The notes under the pieces: model-generated
Database searches by the model: none
What the model saw: only the letters and a program-made list of their open reading frames with translations
What the model was told of the DNA's origin: nothing
Source: JAAYDS01 sp012729155
Lineage (GTDB): Bacteria > Chloroflexota > Anaerolineae > UBA1429
Direction: 5' to 3'
Length of the DNA: 64,000 nt
Assembly: GCA_036774405.1 (NCBI GenBank)
Contig: DAIPBO010000001.1
Coordinates: forward strand, 186,001-250,000
Program-made: the position numbers and the translations under genes
In this document: positions 24,516 to 33,158 of the stretch, in pieces
How the letters are laid out: each line of letters starts with the position of its first letter
How positions within the stretch are numbered: position 1 is the first letter of the stretch

Positions 24516-26822
24516 ATGGACGTCTTTCGTTCGCCGTCGCCTGTCGAGTGGCGCTTCCCTGTGCAGTCAGCCCACGACGGTGTGCCTTTAGGGAATGGGC
24601 TCTTTGGCGCCCTGCTCTGGGGAAGCGGCAATACGTTACGGCTGACCATCAACCGTGGCGACTACTGGCATCATGAGGCAGGGTTTGAGCCTGGCCCCGA
24701 GGCCACGTGGGACAACCTCGTGCAATGGGCTGCGACCGGCAATCAGCACGACCTCTTGCGTGTGTTCGAGGGCCGCGATGATGCCGGGCAGTCGCCCCAG
24801 CGGCCCACACGCCTGCCCATGGGGCGCATCGACCTCGTCTTTCCAGATCCGCTGACGTTGGGAGATGGCAGCCTCGAGCTGGCCACGGGTTGTGCCGGCG
24901 TCATCGTCAACGGTCCATCCCGGGTTAACGTCGAAGCGGTGGTGCCCCGCAATGGTGCACTGCTGGCGCTGCGTATGCATGGTTGCTGCTTTCAGCAGGT
25001 AAGCCCCGGGCTGCACCCGGCTGGTGCTGAGCCGGGAGAGGTACAGGAGTTTTTCGATGCCCACGGCCTTGGACGACCCGAGCATCGCGCCAGTGGCGCG
25101 CTGATGGGCTGGACGCAGGCCCTGCCGCATGATCCGGCAATGGCGGTAGCCTGCCTGATAGCCGACGATGCTCAGGGCCATGTGACCATCTACATCGCCT
25201 CTGAATATGGCTCTACCCCCGATATGGCCTGGGCTCGCGCTGTTGAGGCCGTGTCGGCTGCTCAAGAGTGCGGCTATGATCGCCTGGCAGATGATGAGGC
25301 GGCCTGGTGGCGCTCGTTCTGGGCGCACTGTGCTCGGCTGCAGCTCGATGATGCTACCTACCAGTCGCTCTACGAGATGGGTATGTATCGCCTGGCCTGT
25401 GCCAGCATGGCCAACGGACCCGCCATGGGCCTGCAAGGCCCCTGGATAGAAGATGACCGCCTGGCCCCCTGGCAGGCAGATTATCACTTTAACATCAATG
25501 TGCAGATGTGCCATTGGCCGGCCCTGGCGGGCAACTGGGCCAGCAGCTTTGAGCCGCTGTGGGCGATGGTGCGGCGCTGGCTGCCGCGGCTCAACGAGAA
25601 CGCCCGTCGTCTGGTGGGCATCGATGATGGCTACACGCTGCCGCACGCCGTCGATGACCGTGGGGTGGCGATGGGTGGTTTTTGGACTGGGCATGTCGAC
25701 CACGGTTGCACTGCCTGGCTCGCGCACCTGATGTGGCGCTACTATCGCTTCACCCTCGACCGCCTGTTCCTGCGAGAGCTGGCCTATCCCCTGATGCGGG
25801 GGGCGCTTCGCGTATACGAAGAGATGCTCGTTGAGCAGGAGGACGGCCGTCTCGCATTGCCTCTGGGCGTCTCTGCCGAGTGGGGCGGGCGTTCTACCGC
25901 TGCCTGGGGGCGCAACGCCAGCTATCAGCTCGGTCTGATTCACGCTCTGGCCAGGGCGATCCCCGAAGCAGCCGAGGATCTGGAGATCGATGACCCCATT
26001 GTGGGACGCTGCCGCAGCATCCGCGATCGATTGCCCCTCTTTAGCGTAGGCGGGGCCCAAGATCAGGCGGCTTATTGGGCCAACGAGTCAGCGTGTGATG
26101 ATGTGGCCGAGATCGCAGTGTGGGAGGGGCTCACTCCCACGATGTCACATCGACACTTTTCGCATCTCATCGGCCTCTATCCGCTTGACCTTTTTGACTT
26201 GCGCCGCAGCCGCAGTCTGCAAAAGATCGTCGCTCGCTCGCTCGATCGCCTCACGCGAGCTGGCAAAGGCGAATGGTGTGGTTGGTCGTTCCCATGGGCC
26301 GCGCTCTTGATGACAAGGCTTGGCATGGGCAACGGCGCCGCGCTCAATCTCGAGGCCTTTCGTCGCGCGTTCACCTCGCCCAATGGTGGGCCGCTGATCT
26401 TTCCTCGGCTGGAAGGGTTAACTGGCATGGGGCCAGACGCATTGACCATGCAGCTCGATGGCGGCATGGGGCTAACTGCGGCCCTGCAAGAGATGATGTT
26501 GCACACCAGCCGAGGTGTGCTATATGTCTTTCCAGCGGTGCCCGAGGATTGGCGGCTGGTGCGGTTGCTGCGATTCCGCGCCGAGGGCGGCCTGATCGTC
26601 TCGGCTGAGAGGGTCGACGGCGCGACGCGCTGGGTGCGTGTGTTGGCCATGGACGAGACAGAGCTGCGCATGGCGCTGCCTTTTAGCGATAGCGCTGTGG
26701 CTATGATCAGCAGCCGCGATGAACAGCCTGCAACCTGGATCGGTGCGGGTATCATCCGTCGGCACATGCATCCTGGCGAAGAGATCACACTGACGCCCGT
26801 GACGCGTTTGGAGCAACGCTAG
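24516..26822 (+). CDS. GH95-like glycoside hydrolase (alpha-L-fucosidase/galactosidase type)
   Basis: Protein of 768 residues. The N-terminal beta-sandwich begins with VPLGNGLFGALLWGSGNTLR, as in GH95/GH65-related enzymes. The (alpha/alpha)6 barrel carries FNINVQMCHWPALAGNWASS, close to the GH95 NxNxQMxYWP motif, and MSHRHFSHLIGLYPLDLF, matching the HRHxSHLxGLYP region. The family removes alpha-1,2-fucose or galactose by inversion. There is no signal peptide, so it is intracellular. ATG 24516 follows AAGGGG; GTG 24507 is an alternative. The DUF4867 gene follows after 12 nt, suggesting one catabolic operon. Confidence 0.82.
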   Translation: MDVFRSPSPVEWRFPVQSAHDGVPLGNGLFGALLWGSGNTLRLTINRGDYWHHEAGFEPGPEATWDNLVQWAATGNQHDLLRVFEGRDDAGQSPQRPTRLPMGRIDLVFPDPLTLGDGSLELATGCAGVIVNGPSRVNVEAVVPRNGALLALRMHGCCFQQVSPGLHPAGAEPGEVQEFFDAHGLGRPEHRASGALMGWTQALPHDPAMAVACLIADDAQGHVTIYIASEYGSTPDMAWARAVEAVSAAQECGYDRLADDEAAWWRSFWAHCARLQLDDATYQSLYEMGMYRLACASMANGPAMGLQGPWIEDDRLAPWQADYHFNINVQMCHWPALAGNWASSFEPLWAMVRRWLPRLNENARRLVGIDDGYTLPHAVDDRGVAMGGFWTGHVDHGCTAWLAHLMWRYYRFTLDRLFLRELAYPLMRGALRVYEEMLVEQEDGRLALPLGVSAEWGGRSTAAWGRNASYQLGLIHALARAIPEAAEDLEIDDPIVGRCRSIRDRLPLFSVGGAQDQAAYWANESACDDVAEIAVWEGLTPTMSHRHFSHLIGLYPLDLFDLRRSRSLQKIVARSLDRLTRAGKGEWCGWSFPWAALLMTRLGMGNGAALNLEAFRRAFTSPNGGPLIFPRLEGLTGMGPDALTMQLDGGMGLTAALQEMMLHTSRGVLYVFPAVPEDWRLVRLLRFRAEGGLIVSAERVDGATRWVRVLAMDETELRMALPFSDSAVAMISSRDEQPATWIGAGIIRRHMHPGEEITLTPVTRLEQR

Positions 26823-26834
26823 AGAGGAGCTGTA

Positions 26835-27551
26835 ATGACCGAGCTGTTTCACCGTCTGCGCGCCGCTAACCCTGATCTCAACATCATGGCGGTGGGCGAC
26901 CCTGCCTTCCGGCGCTATGGGCGCCTGTTGACGGCCTATGATCCCAGCGAGATGATCTCGCGCGCCAGCCAGATACTACCAGAGACAGAAGGTGTGGCAT
27001 ACGAGCCTTCGGTCGCGGCGCTCGAGGCGCCCAGCATCTTTAACCGTGCCATCGCACAAGAGGTTTTTGGGGGCATGCCGATGCAGGTGGGCTGGTGTTA
27101 TGGGCAGAACCTGGCTCTCGATGCCCTAGAATACCATCGCGGTAGCGAGGTCAATGTGTGCCTCACCGACGTGGTGCTGCTGGTGGGCCACGTGCAGGAT
27201 ATCTGCTGGGGTGGCGATGAGCGGCATGGACAGGTCAGCTACGACACGGCCAACGTGGCAGCATTCTTCGCCCCGGCAGGAGCGGTGGTCGAGCTATCGC
27301 CCTGGAACCTGCACTATGCGCCCATCCACTGCGCGCAGGGTGGCAGTTTTGCCACGCTCGTCTACCTGCCCAAGCTTACGAATGAGCCGTTGACCTTTGA
27401 GGCGCCCAAAGTTGGAGAAAGCCGATTGTTGTTTGCCACCAACAAGTGGTTGCTGGCGCATCCCGAGGTGGCAACGCTCAAGGCGGCCGGCGCCTACGTC
27501 GGGTTGACGGGTGAGAACATCACCGTCGTCGCTGCGCCGCCGGCAGTATAA
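26835..27551 (+). CDS. DUF4867-family protein
   Basis: Protein of 238 residues. The order of segments YGRLLTAYD, GWCYGQNLALDALEYHRGSE, NVCLTDVVLLVGHVQDI, AAFFAPAGAVVELSPWNLHY, VYLPKLTNEPL, LLFATNKWLLAHPE and VGLTGENITV is what I know of the DUF4867 family. It looks like a cupin-type sugar-acting protein with conserved Glu and His (LEYHRGSE, NLHYAP). It is linked by 12 nt to the GH95-like gene and has GAGGAG upstream. A role as a sugar isomerase or epimerase is a guess from context. Confidence 0.75.
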   Translation: MTELFHRLRAANPDLNIMAVGDPAFRRYGRLLTAYDPSEMISRASQILPETEGVAYEPSVAALEAPSIFNRAIAQEVFGGMPMQVGWCYGQNLALDALEYHRGSEVNVCLTDVVLLVGHVQDICWGGDERHGQVSYDTANVAAFFAPAGAVVELSPWNLHYAPIHCAQGGSFATLVYLPKLTNEPLTFEAPKVGESRLLFATNKWLLAHPEVATLKAAGAYVGLTGENITVVAAPPAV

Positions 27552-27692
27552 CGCATCCGTCATCCACGGATTCAGCCTGCGGCGATAGCATCTGGGGCGT
27601 AGCCATTGGGGTCAGAGCGCTTGCCACAGGCTGTGTCTGGGCAAGACGCCCAGTGCAGCGGCATTCCCGGGCTTTGGTGAGCCATGATGCTG

Positions 27693-27721
27693 TTGACGCG
27701 CCCGTTATTGTAGGGTATAAT
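27693..27721 (+). promoter_or_regulatory. Promoter of infA
   Basis: TTGACG (27693-27698) and TATAAT (27716-27721), spaced 17 bp. It leaves a leader of about 55 nt before the ATG at 27782. Confidence 0.85.
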
Positions 27722-27781
27722 ACATCCTGGTGGCTCGGCGGAAAGATCGAGCCTGGTTACAGAGGGGAGTGGTTTCACCGG

Positions 27782-28006
27782 ATGCTAAAGGACTCTAAAG
27801 AGAAGATCGCGGTAGAAGGGACGGTCACCGAGCCGTTGCCCAATACCCAGTTCCGCGTTGAACTGGACAATGGGCACGAAGTGCTGGCCTATATCTCGGG
27901 CAAGATGCGCAAGTACTATATCCGTATCCTCAAGGGGGATCGGGTGCGTGTTGAGCTCTCGCCCTATGACCTGACCAAGGGGCGCATCGTCTACCGCTTC
28001 AAGTAG
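27782..28006 (+). CDS. infA: Translation initiation factor IF-1
   Basis: Binds the 30S A-site during initiation; a single S1-like OB fold of 74 residues. The core (IAVEGTVTEPLPNTQFRVEL, then NGHEVLAYISGKMRKYYIRI) and the end LSPYDLTKGRIVYRFK match IF-1 along the full length, with only the N-terminal residues (MLKDSKEK) differing from the usual MxKxDxIE. It is a single gene with its own strong promoter, not in the usual secY-adk-map-infA-rpmJ cluster. AGGGGAG lies about 12 nt upstream of the ATG, which is a long spacing. Confidence 0.95.
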   Translation: MLKDSKEKIAVEGTVTEPLPNTQFRVELDNGHEVLAYISGKMRKYYIRILKGDRVRVELSPYDLTKGRIVYRFK

Positions 28007-28040
28007 GCCCGTATCGGCTGTCGGGCCAGATAGCAGCATG

Positions 28041-28074
28041 CACAGGGCGTGACCTTTAGAGGTCACGCCCTGTG
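28041..28074 (+). terminator. Hairpin after infA
   Basis: 14-bp perfect stem CACAGGGCGTGACC/GGTCACGCCCTGTG with a 6-nt loop, 35 nt after the stop. There is no T-run. Confidence 0.6.
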
Positions 28075-28130
28075 GTATCGATGGCGCCAGGTTCGCATGT
28101 AGCCGCGATCACTGCAACCGAGGTGATGGC

Positions 28131-29432
28131 ATGGACGAGCGAGCAAAAGGTGGGGCGTCTGGCAGCGCGCGCAACACGTTGAGGCGCGAACTGACCCTGG
28201 TGGATGCTGTGGCGGTGGGCCTGGGCGCCATCATAGGGGCGGGCATCTATGTGGTCACGGGTGTGGCTGCCGGTGTCGCGGGCCCAGCGTTTATTGTTGG
28301 CCTGGCGATCGCCGGGCTGGTGGCGGCCTGCAACGCGCTGAGCTCGGCGCAATTGGCGGCCACCTATCCGCAGGCTGGCGGCACCTACGAGTACGGCTAC
28401 CAGGTGCTGCATCCCTGGGCTGGCTTTGGCGCCGGTTGGATGTTTTTGGCCAGCAAACTGGCTGCGGCAGGCACCGTGGCCCTTGGTTTTGCTGGCTATC
28501 TCTCAGCGCTGTTGCCCGGCCTTCCTGAGCGACCGGTCGCCGTGGTGACTGTCGTGGTGCTCACGGCGGTAAACCTGGGGGGCATCAAAAAAGCGGGCCG
28601 CCTAAATCTAGCCATCGTCGCGGTCTCGGCGGCAGCGCTGATCTATCTCGTCGTCGCCGGTGTGCCGGCGTTCGATCTGGGCAACCTGACGCCCTTTGCA
28701 CCACAGGGACTGGGCGGGGTGCTGAGGTCAGCCGCGCTGCTCTTTTTCGCCTACACGGGCTATGCTCGGCTGGCCACGCTGGGTGAAGAGGTGAGATCGC
28801 CCCGTAGCACCATCCCCCGGGCTATTGCCATCTCGCTGGGCTGCGCCTCGCTGCTGTATGTGCTGGTGGCCGTGGTGGCCGTGGGCGGTGTGGGCGCCGA
28901 AGCGCTGGCGACCACCAGCTCGCCGCTCGAGCGCGCCGCCGAGTCGTTCAGGCTGGCCGGCGTGGGCCAGGTGGTGGCGGTGGGCGCCACGGTGGCGATG
29001 CTCGGCGTGTTGCTCAGCCAGATCCTCGGCATCAGCCGCATGTTGTACGCCATGGCACGCCGCGGCGATCTCCCCGCGGCTATGAGCCATGTCAGCGCAC
29101 GTCATGGCGTGCCAGATCGAGCCATCGTGCTCACCGGGTTGGTGGCCATCGTTGTGGTGTTGTTCGGCACCCTCGAGTCGATCGTGGCGGCCGCCTCATT
29201 CACTATCCTGCTCTACTATGGGGTGGCTAACCTGGCGGCGTGGCGGATGCGCCGTGAGGACAAGCTCTACCCCGATTGGGTGCCCTTGCTGGGCATGGCC
29301 AGTTGCGCCCTCCTGGCTGCCACACTGCCATTGCCGACCATTCTGAGCGGCGTTGCCCTGCTGACCGCTGGGATCGTATGGCGTTGGCTTTGGCGCCGCC
29401 GGTCGCGGTCGGCGAGGTTGCCGTTGGGCTGA
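28131..29432 (+). CDS. APC-family amino acid permease
   Basis: Membrane transporter of 433 residues with twelve predicted helices. Helix 1 carries the unwound GAIIGAGIYVVTGVAAG motif near residue 35, and helix 2 is followed by YPQAGGTYEYGYQVL, the substrate-cation region typical of APC transporters. The FFAYTGYARLATLGEEVRSP motif near 205 and the later LGISRMLYAMARRGDLP are also family marks. The likely cargo is an amino acid or amine; specificity is not readable. Single gene, followed by an MFS gene. Confidence 0.92.
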   Translation: MDERAKGGASGSARNTLRRELTLVDAVAVGLGAIIGAGIYVVTGVAAGVAGPAFIVGLAIAGLVAACNALSSAQLAATYPQAGGTYEYGYQVLHPWAGFGAGWMFLASKLAAAGTVALGFAGYLSALLPGLPERPVAVVTVVVLTAVNLGGIKKAGRLNLAIVAVSAAALIYLVVAGVPAFDLGNLTPFAPQGLGGVLRSAALLFFAYTGYARLATLGEEVRSPRSTIPRAIAISLGCASLLYVLVAVVAVGGVGAEALATTSSPLERAAESFRLAGVGQVVAVGATVAMLGVLLSQILGISRMLYAMARRGDLPAAMSHVSARHGVPDRAIVLTGLVAIVVVLFGTLESIVAAASFTILLYYGVANLAAWRMRREDKLYPDWVPLLGMASCALLAATLPLPTILSGVALLTAGIVWRWLWRRRSRSARLPLG

Positions 29433-29492
29433 CCTATTTCGGCCACGCCAGGGGGCTGGTGTACAATCCGCAGACTCGGTCTGGAGAAGGTC

Positions 29493-30740
29493 ATGCGATT
29501 GCGACTGCCGCGTGTCAGCATCAGCCGTGATGCCCGCCTGATTCTGCTCAGTTCGCTGCTCTACGGTGTGGGCTTTCGAGGTGTGGGCTCGCTGCTGCGC
29601 CCGCTGTACGTGCTCCGTCTGGGGTATGGCCCCGAGCTGTTCGGGGTATGGTCGTCGATGGGGCCGCTGGCCTTTATGACCTTTGCATTGCTGGCGGGCT
29701 TGTTGGGCTCGCGGTTGGGGGTGCGCCGCTGCCAGCTTCTGGGCGGGGCCGTGCTCATCGTGGGCTATGGCATGCTGCCTCTGTGTCAGCTGGTGCGGGG
29801 GCCCTGGGTTCAGGTGCTGTCGTTCGCATCAAACCTGATTACCTCGGGTGCCTGGTCGTTTCTGAACACCAACCAGTTGCCCGCTCTGACGCGCGCCACC
29901 GCCCCCGAGCGTCGCATGCAGGCCTATGCCCTCTTTAACGCGCTTTTTGGACTAGGGGCCTTTGGGGGCAGCCTGTTGGCCGGCGCCTTGCCCGGGCTGC
30001 TGGGCCGCTGGCTGGCACTGCCGCCTGATGGCCCCGGGGCCTATGCGGCTGGCCTGTGGGCCAGCGCGGGCATGATGATGGTGGCCATGTTGCCTCTGGT
30101 GCTGTTACGGCCTGATGAGCGCTCGGCATCACGGCCCACGGGGCAGCCCAGAGCTTGGCCGTCGATGGCGGTGTTGTTGCCGCTGTTGGTGATCGGTTTT
30201 CTGGCGCAAGCAGGCATCGCCGCTTACCAGATGTTTGGCACCGCGTACATGGACCAGGGCCTGTCGCTGCGCGCTGAGGCCATCGGTACTGTGGTGAGCA
30301 TCGGCCAGATCGGCGCTATGTTGGCCGCCCTGGCAGCGCCGCGCCTTTCTCGCAGATGGCAGCCCGGCCGCGATGTGATGCTGGCCTCGTGGCTGGTGGT
30401 GCTTTCGTTGGTGCCGGCCACGCTGTGGGCCAACTGGCTGCCGGCCGCTTTGAGCTACACGTTGGTGCTCGCCAGCAACAGCCTGTGGCTGTCGATGTAC
30501 CAGGGCTGGTCGATGAATGCCGTGGCCGAGGACGAGCGCTCTATGGTCTCGGGCATTGCCAACACGGCGTTTGGTGCAGCGTTCGCCTCGCTGAGCTTTG
30601 GTGGCGGTTTTATGGTGGCGGCCCTCGGCTATCGCTGGCTCTTTGCAGTGGGCATTGCCCTGAGCGCCAGCGGCGCGGCCTGGTTGGCCTATCTTTTGAG
30701 CCGTAACCGCGCCGCCGACGCTTCTGTTCAGAGTTCGTAG
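29493..30740 (+). CDS. MFS transporter
   Basis: Major facilitator of 415 residues with twelve hydrophobic segments. LLAGLLGSRLGVRRCQLLGG between helices 2 and 3 is the motif-A-like loop. A central hydrophilic linker (RPDERSASRPTGQPRAWPSM) separates two six-helix halves, and LAALAAPRLSRRWQPGRDVM repeats the loop in the second half. Substrate unknown; drug or sugar efflux is possible. GGAGAAGG precedes the ATG. Its 3' end overlaps the convergent nitroreductase gene by 13 nt. Confidence 0.85.
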   Translation: MRLRLPRVSISRDARLILLSSLLYGVGFRGVGSLLRPLYVLRLGYGPELFGVWSSMGPLAFMTFALLAGLLGSRLGVRRCQLLGGAVLIVGYGMLPLCQLVRGPWVQVLSFASNLITSGAWSFLNTNQLPALTRATAPERRMQAYALFNALFGLGAFGGSLLAGALPGLLGRWLALPPDGPGAYAAGLWASAGMMMVAMLPLVLLRPDERSASRPTGQPRAWPSMAVLLPLLVIGFLAQAGIAAYQMFGTAYMDQGLSLRAEAIGTVVSIGQIGAMLAALAAPRLSRRWQPGRDVMLASWLVVLSLVPATLWANWLPAALSYTLVLASNSLWLSMYQGWSMNAVAEDERSMVSGIANTAFGAAFASLSFGGGFMVAALGYRWLFAVGIALSASGAAWLAYLLSRNRAADASVQSS

Positions 30741-31246
30741 CTCAACGGCCGGCCCCATCCTTCGGCCATGAATAGCTCCTCTGGGGCCTTGCGGGGCCGA
30801 CGAGGCGGTGTATCGTCGGCAATGCCCACCGGCGTCAGGTTCTGTACGGTGTACCCATCGGGCAAGCCCAGCAACGCGCCAACCTGTTCGCGGTCGATGG
30901 CCCCGACCCAACAGGTGCCATAGCCCAGGCTCGTGGCCGCCAGGATGGCATGATCGAGCACGATGGCGCCGTTGGTGTCTCCCTGATCGGGCAGTTTGAC
31001 CAGCACCAGAATCGCACCCGCCTCACCGATCCATGTTTGGCCCATGCAAGCCGCGGCCACCTGCTGCCTAAGGTCTGGCGCTGTGACCACGATCAGGCGC
31101 CAGTTCTGTCTGTTGGAGCCTGTGGGTGCGCGGCGCGCAGCCTCGAGGATCAGCCCGAGATGGTCCGCGGGCACCGGTTCATCGCGGTATTTGCGGATGC
31201 TCTGGCGCTGCCACATCGTCTGGAGGGTAGCATTTGGCTCGGTCAT
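30728..31246 (-). CDS. Nitroreductase-family FMN oxidoreductase
   Basis: Protein of 172 residues, the second nitroreductase of the window. RQSIRKYRDEPVPADHLGLI and APTGSNRQNWRLIVV near residues 14-55 form the FMN site, and LDHAILAATSLGYGTCWVGA near 98 is the usual central helix. At the C-terminus VGIADDTPPRRPRKAPEELF resembles the PxxR/K-xxLE end of the family. Its stop lies 13 nt inside the convergent MFS gene. Substrate not predictable. Confidence 0.9.
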   Translation of the reverse strand: MTEPNATLQTMWQRQSIRKYRDEPVPADHLGLILEAARRAPTGSNRQNWRLIVVTAPDLRQQVAAACMGQTWIGEAGAILVLVKLPDQGDTNGAIVLDHAILAATSLGYGTCWVGAIDREQVGALLGLPDGYTVQNLTPVGIADDTPPRRPRKAPEELFMAEGWGRPLSYEL

Positions 31247-31367
31247 ATGTGCCCCTTTGTGTTTGCTGCAGCCCTAGGCTACCATAGCCGCCGACGATGA
31301 GCAAGCATCCAGCGGCGACGCCGGATTGTCGTCAGGGGCCTGTGCTGCCATCGTCCGAGGTGCAGCG

Positions 31368-31940
31368 ATGTACGTCAGCGTGGCGCTGTTGGCCGACGAG
31401 ACGACGCAACGGCTGGTCGATCAGATACGCCAAGAGCTTGGCGTGTCTGTAGCGACATTGCCACGCATGCCGCTGCCGGCGCATCTGAGCCTCAAACAGC
31501 CCTTTGTCTGCAAAGAGCTGGCGCCGGTCGAGGCCTGGCTCGAGCGGTTGGCAAGCTCGTTGTCGCCTATCGAGATCGCTCTCGAGCGGCTCTACCATGG
31601 CCAGTACGAGGGGCAGGGCATTCTGGGGCTCGCAGCCGCCGAGACAGCCTGCCTGCGGGCGCTGCACAACCGGATTAACGCCGAGCTGTTAGCCGTGGTG
31701 GCAGACCCTGCCGCACCGTTCGATGGCGATGCCTACCGCTTTCACGTGACGGTGGCCATGGGGCCGCTGGGCGCCGATAACCCCTATCGCCGCTACCATG
31801 ACGCCATGGCTGACCCGCACCTCGACCACATCATGTTTGCGCGCCAGTTGGCCCTGTTCGTGTGCGCTGGTGCGCTCCCCACGCCTCAAGACTGGCGCCT
31901 CTATCGATCGCTGACACTTGGCGCCCCGCCGCCACGTTGA
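31368..31940 (+). CDS. 2'-5' RNA ligase-type 2H phosphoesterase
   Basis: Protein of 190 residues with the two HxT/S-x tetrapeptides of the 2H superfamily: HLSL near residue 42 and HVTV near 126, in AHLSLKQPFVC and YRFHVTVAMGP. The spacing and bilobal length suit YfdX/ThpR-like cyclic phosphodiesterases acting on RNA 2'-phosphate or 2',3'-cyclic ends. ATG 31368 has a modest site (CGAGGTG). No RNA-repair partner is adjacent. The gap of 251 nt that follows contains a structured leader of the next gene. Confidence 0.8.
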   Translation: MYVSVALLADETTQRLVDQIRQELGVSVATLPRMPLPAHLSLKQPFVCKELAPVEAWLERLASSLSPIEIALERLYHGQYEGQGILGLAAAETACLRALHNRINAELLAVVADPAAPFDGDAYRFHVTVAMGPLGADNPYRRYHDAMADPHLDHIMFARQLALFVCAGALPTPQDWRLYRSLTLGAPPPR

Positions 31941-32042
31941 GCCGGCCACGCCTGCTGGCTGCCACTCATCAGCGCCACTGACCCCTTCAACTGGCCACCT
32001 GGCTAGCCGAAAACGGTACAAACGTCGTATGTCTGGAGCCCC

Positions 32043-32164
32043 ACGCCAGGAACACCCCTGTGACGGCCTGCGTCTATCAGGTGCAAATCGGTGAGAGGCG
32101 CACGTGCCTCAAGAGGCGGTCCAGAGGCGGAGCAAAGGCCTCTCACCACAACAGCCCGTGGCGT
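32043..32164 (+). ncRNA. Structured multi-stem leader ahead of lipoprotein gene (unassigned)
   Basis: Outer pairing ACGCCA/TGGCGT (32043-32048 with 32159-32164) encloses a perfect 10-bp stem GGTGAGAGGC/GCCTCTCACC (32090-32099 with 32138-32147), which in turn holds GCCTC-AA-GAGGC (32106-32117). This closed multi-branch layout ends 28 nt before the ATG. It could be a riboswitch-like leader or a fragment of a mobile RNA. I could not match it to a family. Confidence 0.4.
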
Positions 32165-32191
32165 CTGAACGAAATAGGGAGCTAGCCAGTG

Positions 32192-33100
32192 ATGTACAAG
32201 AGTCGGATTCTGACGATGGCGTTGGTGACGAGCATGACGGCATTGAGCAGCGGCTGTGGAGTGATCGCATATGCCCGTGAGGCAGAAGTGGCGCAGGCGC
32301 CGGCCGTGATCATTCGAGAGACTGCCCCCAAGGCCGAGCACACCACGCCAGACCTGGTGGTGCAGAGCTTTTACAGCTGGTATCTGTCGTATGCGAGTGG
32401 CGCCGAGGGGCGCAACCCTATGGTCGATGGCGCTTACCGCGATCGCCCTGAGCTGTCAGCTGATCTGGTGGCCGAGATGGATGCACTGCTCAATGGGCCA
32501 GATCGCGTCAACTATGACCCGTTTCTACAGGCGCAAGATGTGCCTGGCTCTTTTGAGCTGCACGAGGTGGTGATGGATGGTGATTCAGCGCGCGTGGTCT
32601 TGTCTACCGACTTTGCAGGGCACGTGCTGGCGATAGACCTGGTGCGGCATGATGGCGCCTGGCTGATCGACGAGATCGGCCGCGCTGATGCGCCGGAGGT
32701 GTCTGCCGAGGCAGACCTGGGCGCCAGGCTATCTGGAGCGGAACAGGGCGCGCAGGCCTTTTATGATTGGTATCTTACCTTTCTGAGTGAGAGCGAAGGC
32801 GAGGGCGGGCCGCCCAGCTTATTGAATGATGGGGCTTATAAGCGTTGCCCCTATCTGGCGCCCTCATTCATCGAGGAGCTGGCAGCGCAGCTGGATAGCG
32901 GTGAGCCCCTGATGGCCGATCCATTTCTGTGTGCTCAGGACATCCCCGATTGGGTGCGCGTTGAGCAGGCCGTTGAAGCGCGGAACGGCGTGCAGTTGAC
33001 CATGGTCTCTAGCTTTGCAGAGCATCGGTTCAACGTGTTCATGCGTGAGATGACGCCTGGCCAGTGGCTGGTTGACGGCGTGCAACCGGTCGTCGACTGA
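32192..33100 (+). CDS. Lipoprotein with two DUF3828-like domains
   Basis: Lipoprotein of 302 residues. Signal peptide with lipobox LSSGC (lipidated Cys near residue 22). Two tandem DUF3828-like domains follow: VVQSFYSWYLSYASGAEG with PFLQAQDVPGSFE, and AQAFYDWYLTFLSESEGEG with PFLCAQDIPDWVR. The copies share F-Y-x-W-Y-L and DPFL-AQD-P and end in similar beta-strands (VVLSTDFAGH / LTMVSSFAEH), which shows an internal duplication. It would sit on the outer face of the membrane. ATG 32192 is used; GTG 32189 is one codon earlier. Role unknown. Confidence 0.75.
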   Translation: MYKSRILTMALVTSMTALSSGCGVIAYAREAEVAQAPAVIIRETAPKAEHTTPDLVVQSFYSWYLSYASGAEGRNPMVDGAYRDRPELSADLVAEMDALLNGPDRVNYDPFLQAQDVPGSFELHEVVMDGDSARVVLSTDFAGHVLAIDLVRHDGAWLIDEIGRADAPEVSAEADLGARLSGAEQGAQAFYDWYLTFLSESEGEGGPPSLLNDGAYKRCPYLAPSFIEELAAQLDSGEPLMADPFLCAQDIPDWVRVEQAVEARNGVQLTMVSSFAEHRFNVFMREMTPGQWLVDGVQPVVD

Positions 33101-33118
33101 AGGCCTCAGCACAGGCCG

Positions 33119-33158
33119 AGGCAGAGCGCCGGCATCGCAAGGTGTGGGCGCTCTGCCT
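33119..33158. terminator. Bidirectional hairpin between lipoprotein and MOT1 genes
   Basis: 12-bp stem AGGCAGAGCGCC/GGCGCTCTGCCT with a 16-nt loop in the convergent gap. It starts 18 nt after the plus-strand stop and touches the minus-strand stop. Confidence 0.6.

Noticed and set aside
24636..26060. 474-codon minus-strand frame opposite the GH95-like gene
   Set aside because: A long open antisense frame is expected in GC-rich coding DNA; its translation lacks domain structure, while the plus strand has clear GH95 motifs.
32043..32164. Cobalamin riboswitch or group II intron fragment
   Set aside because: GGTGCAAATC recalls a cobalamin motif, but the other boxes are missing or in the wrong order, and no intron domain V is visible. 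Left as an unassigned structured RNA.
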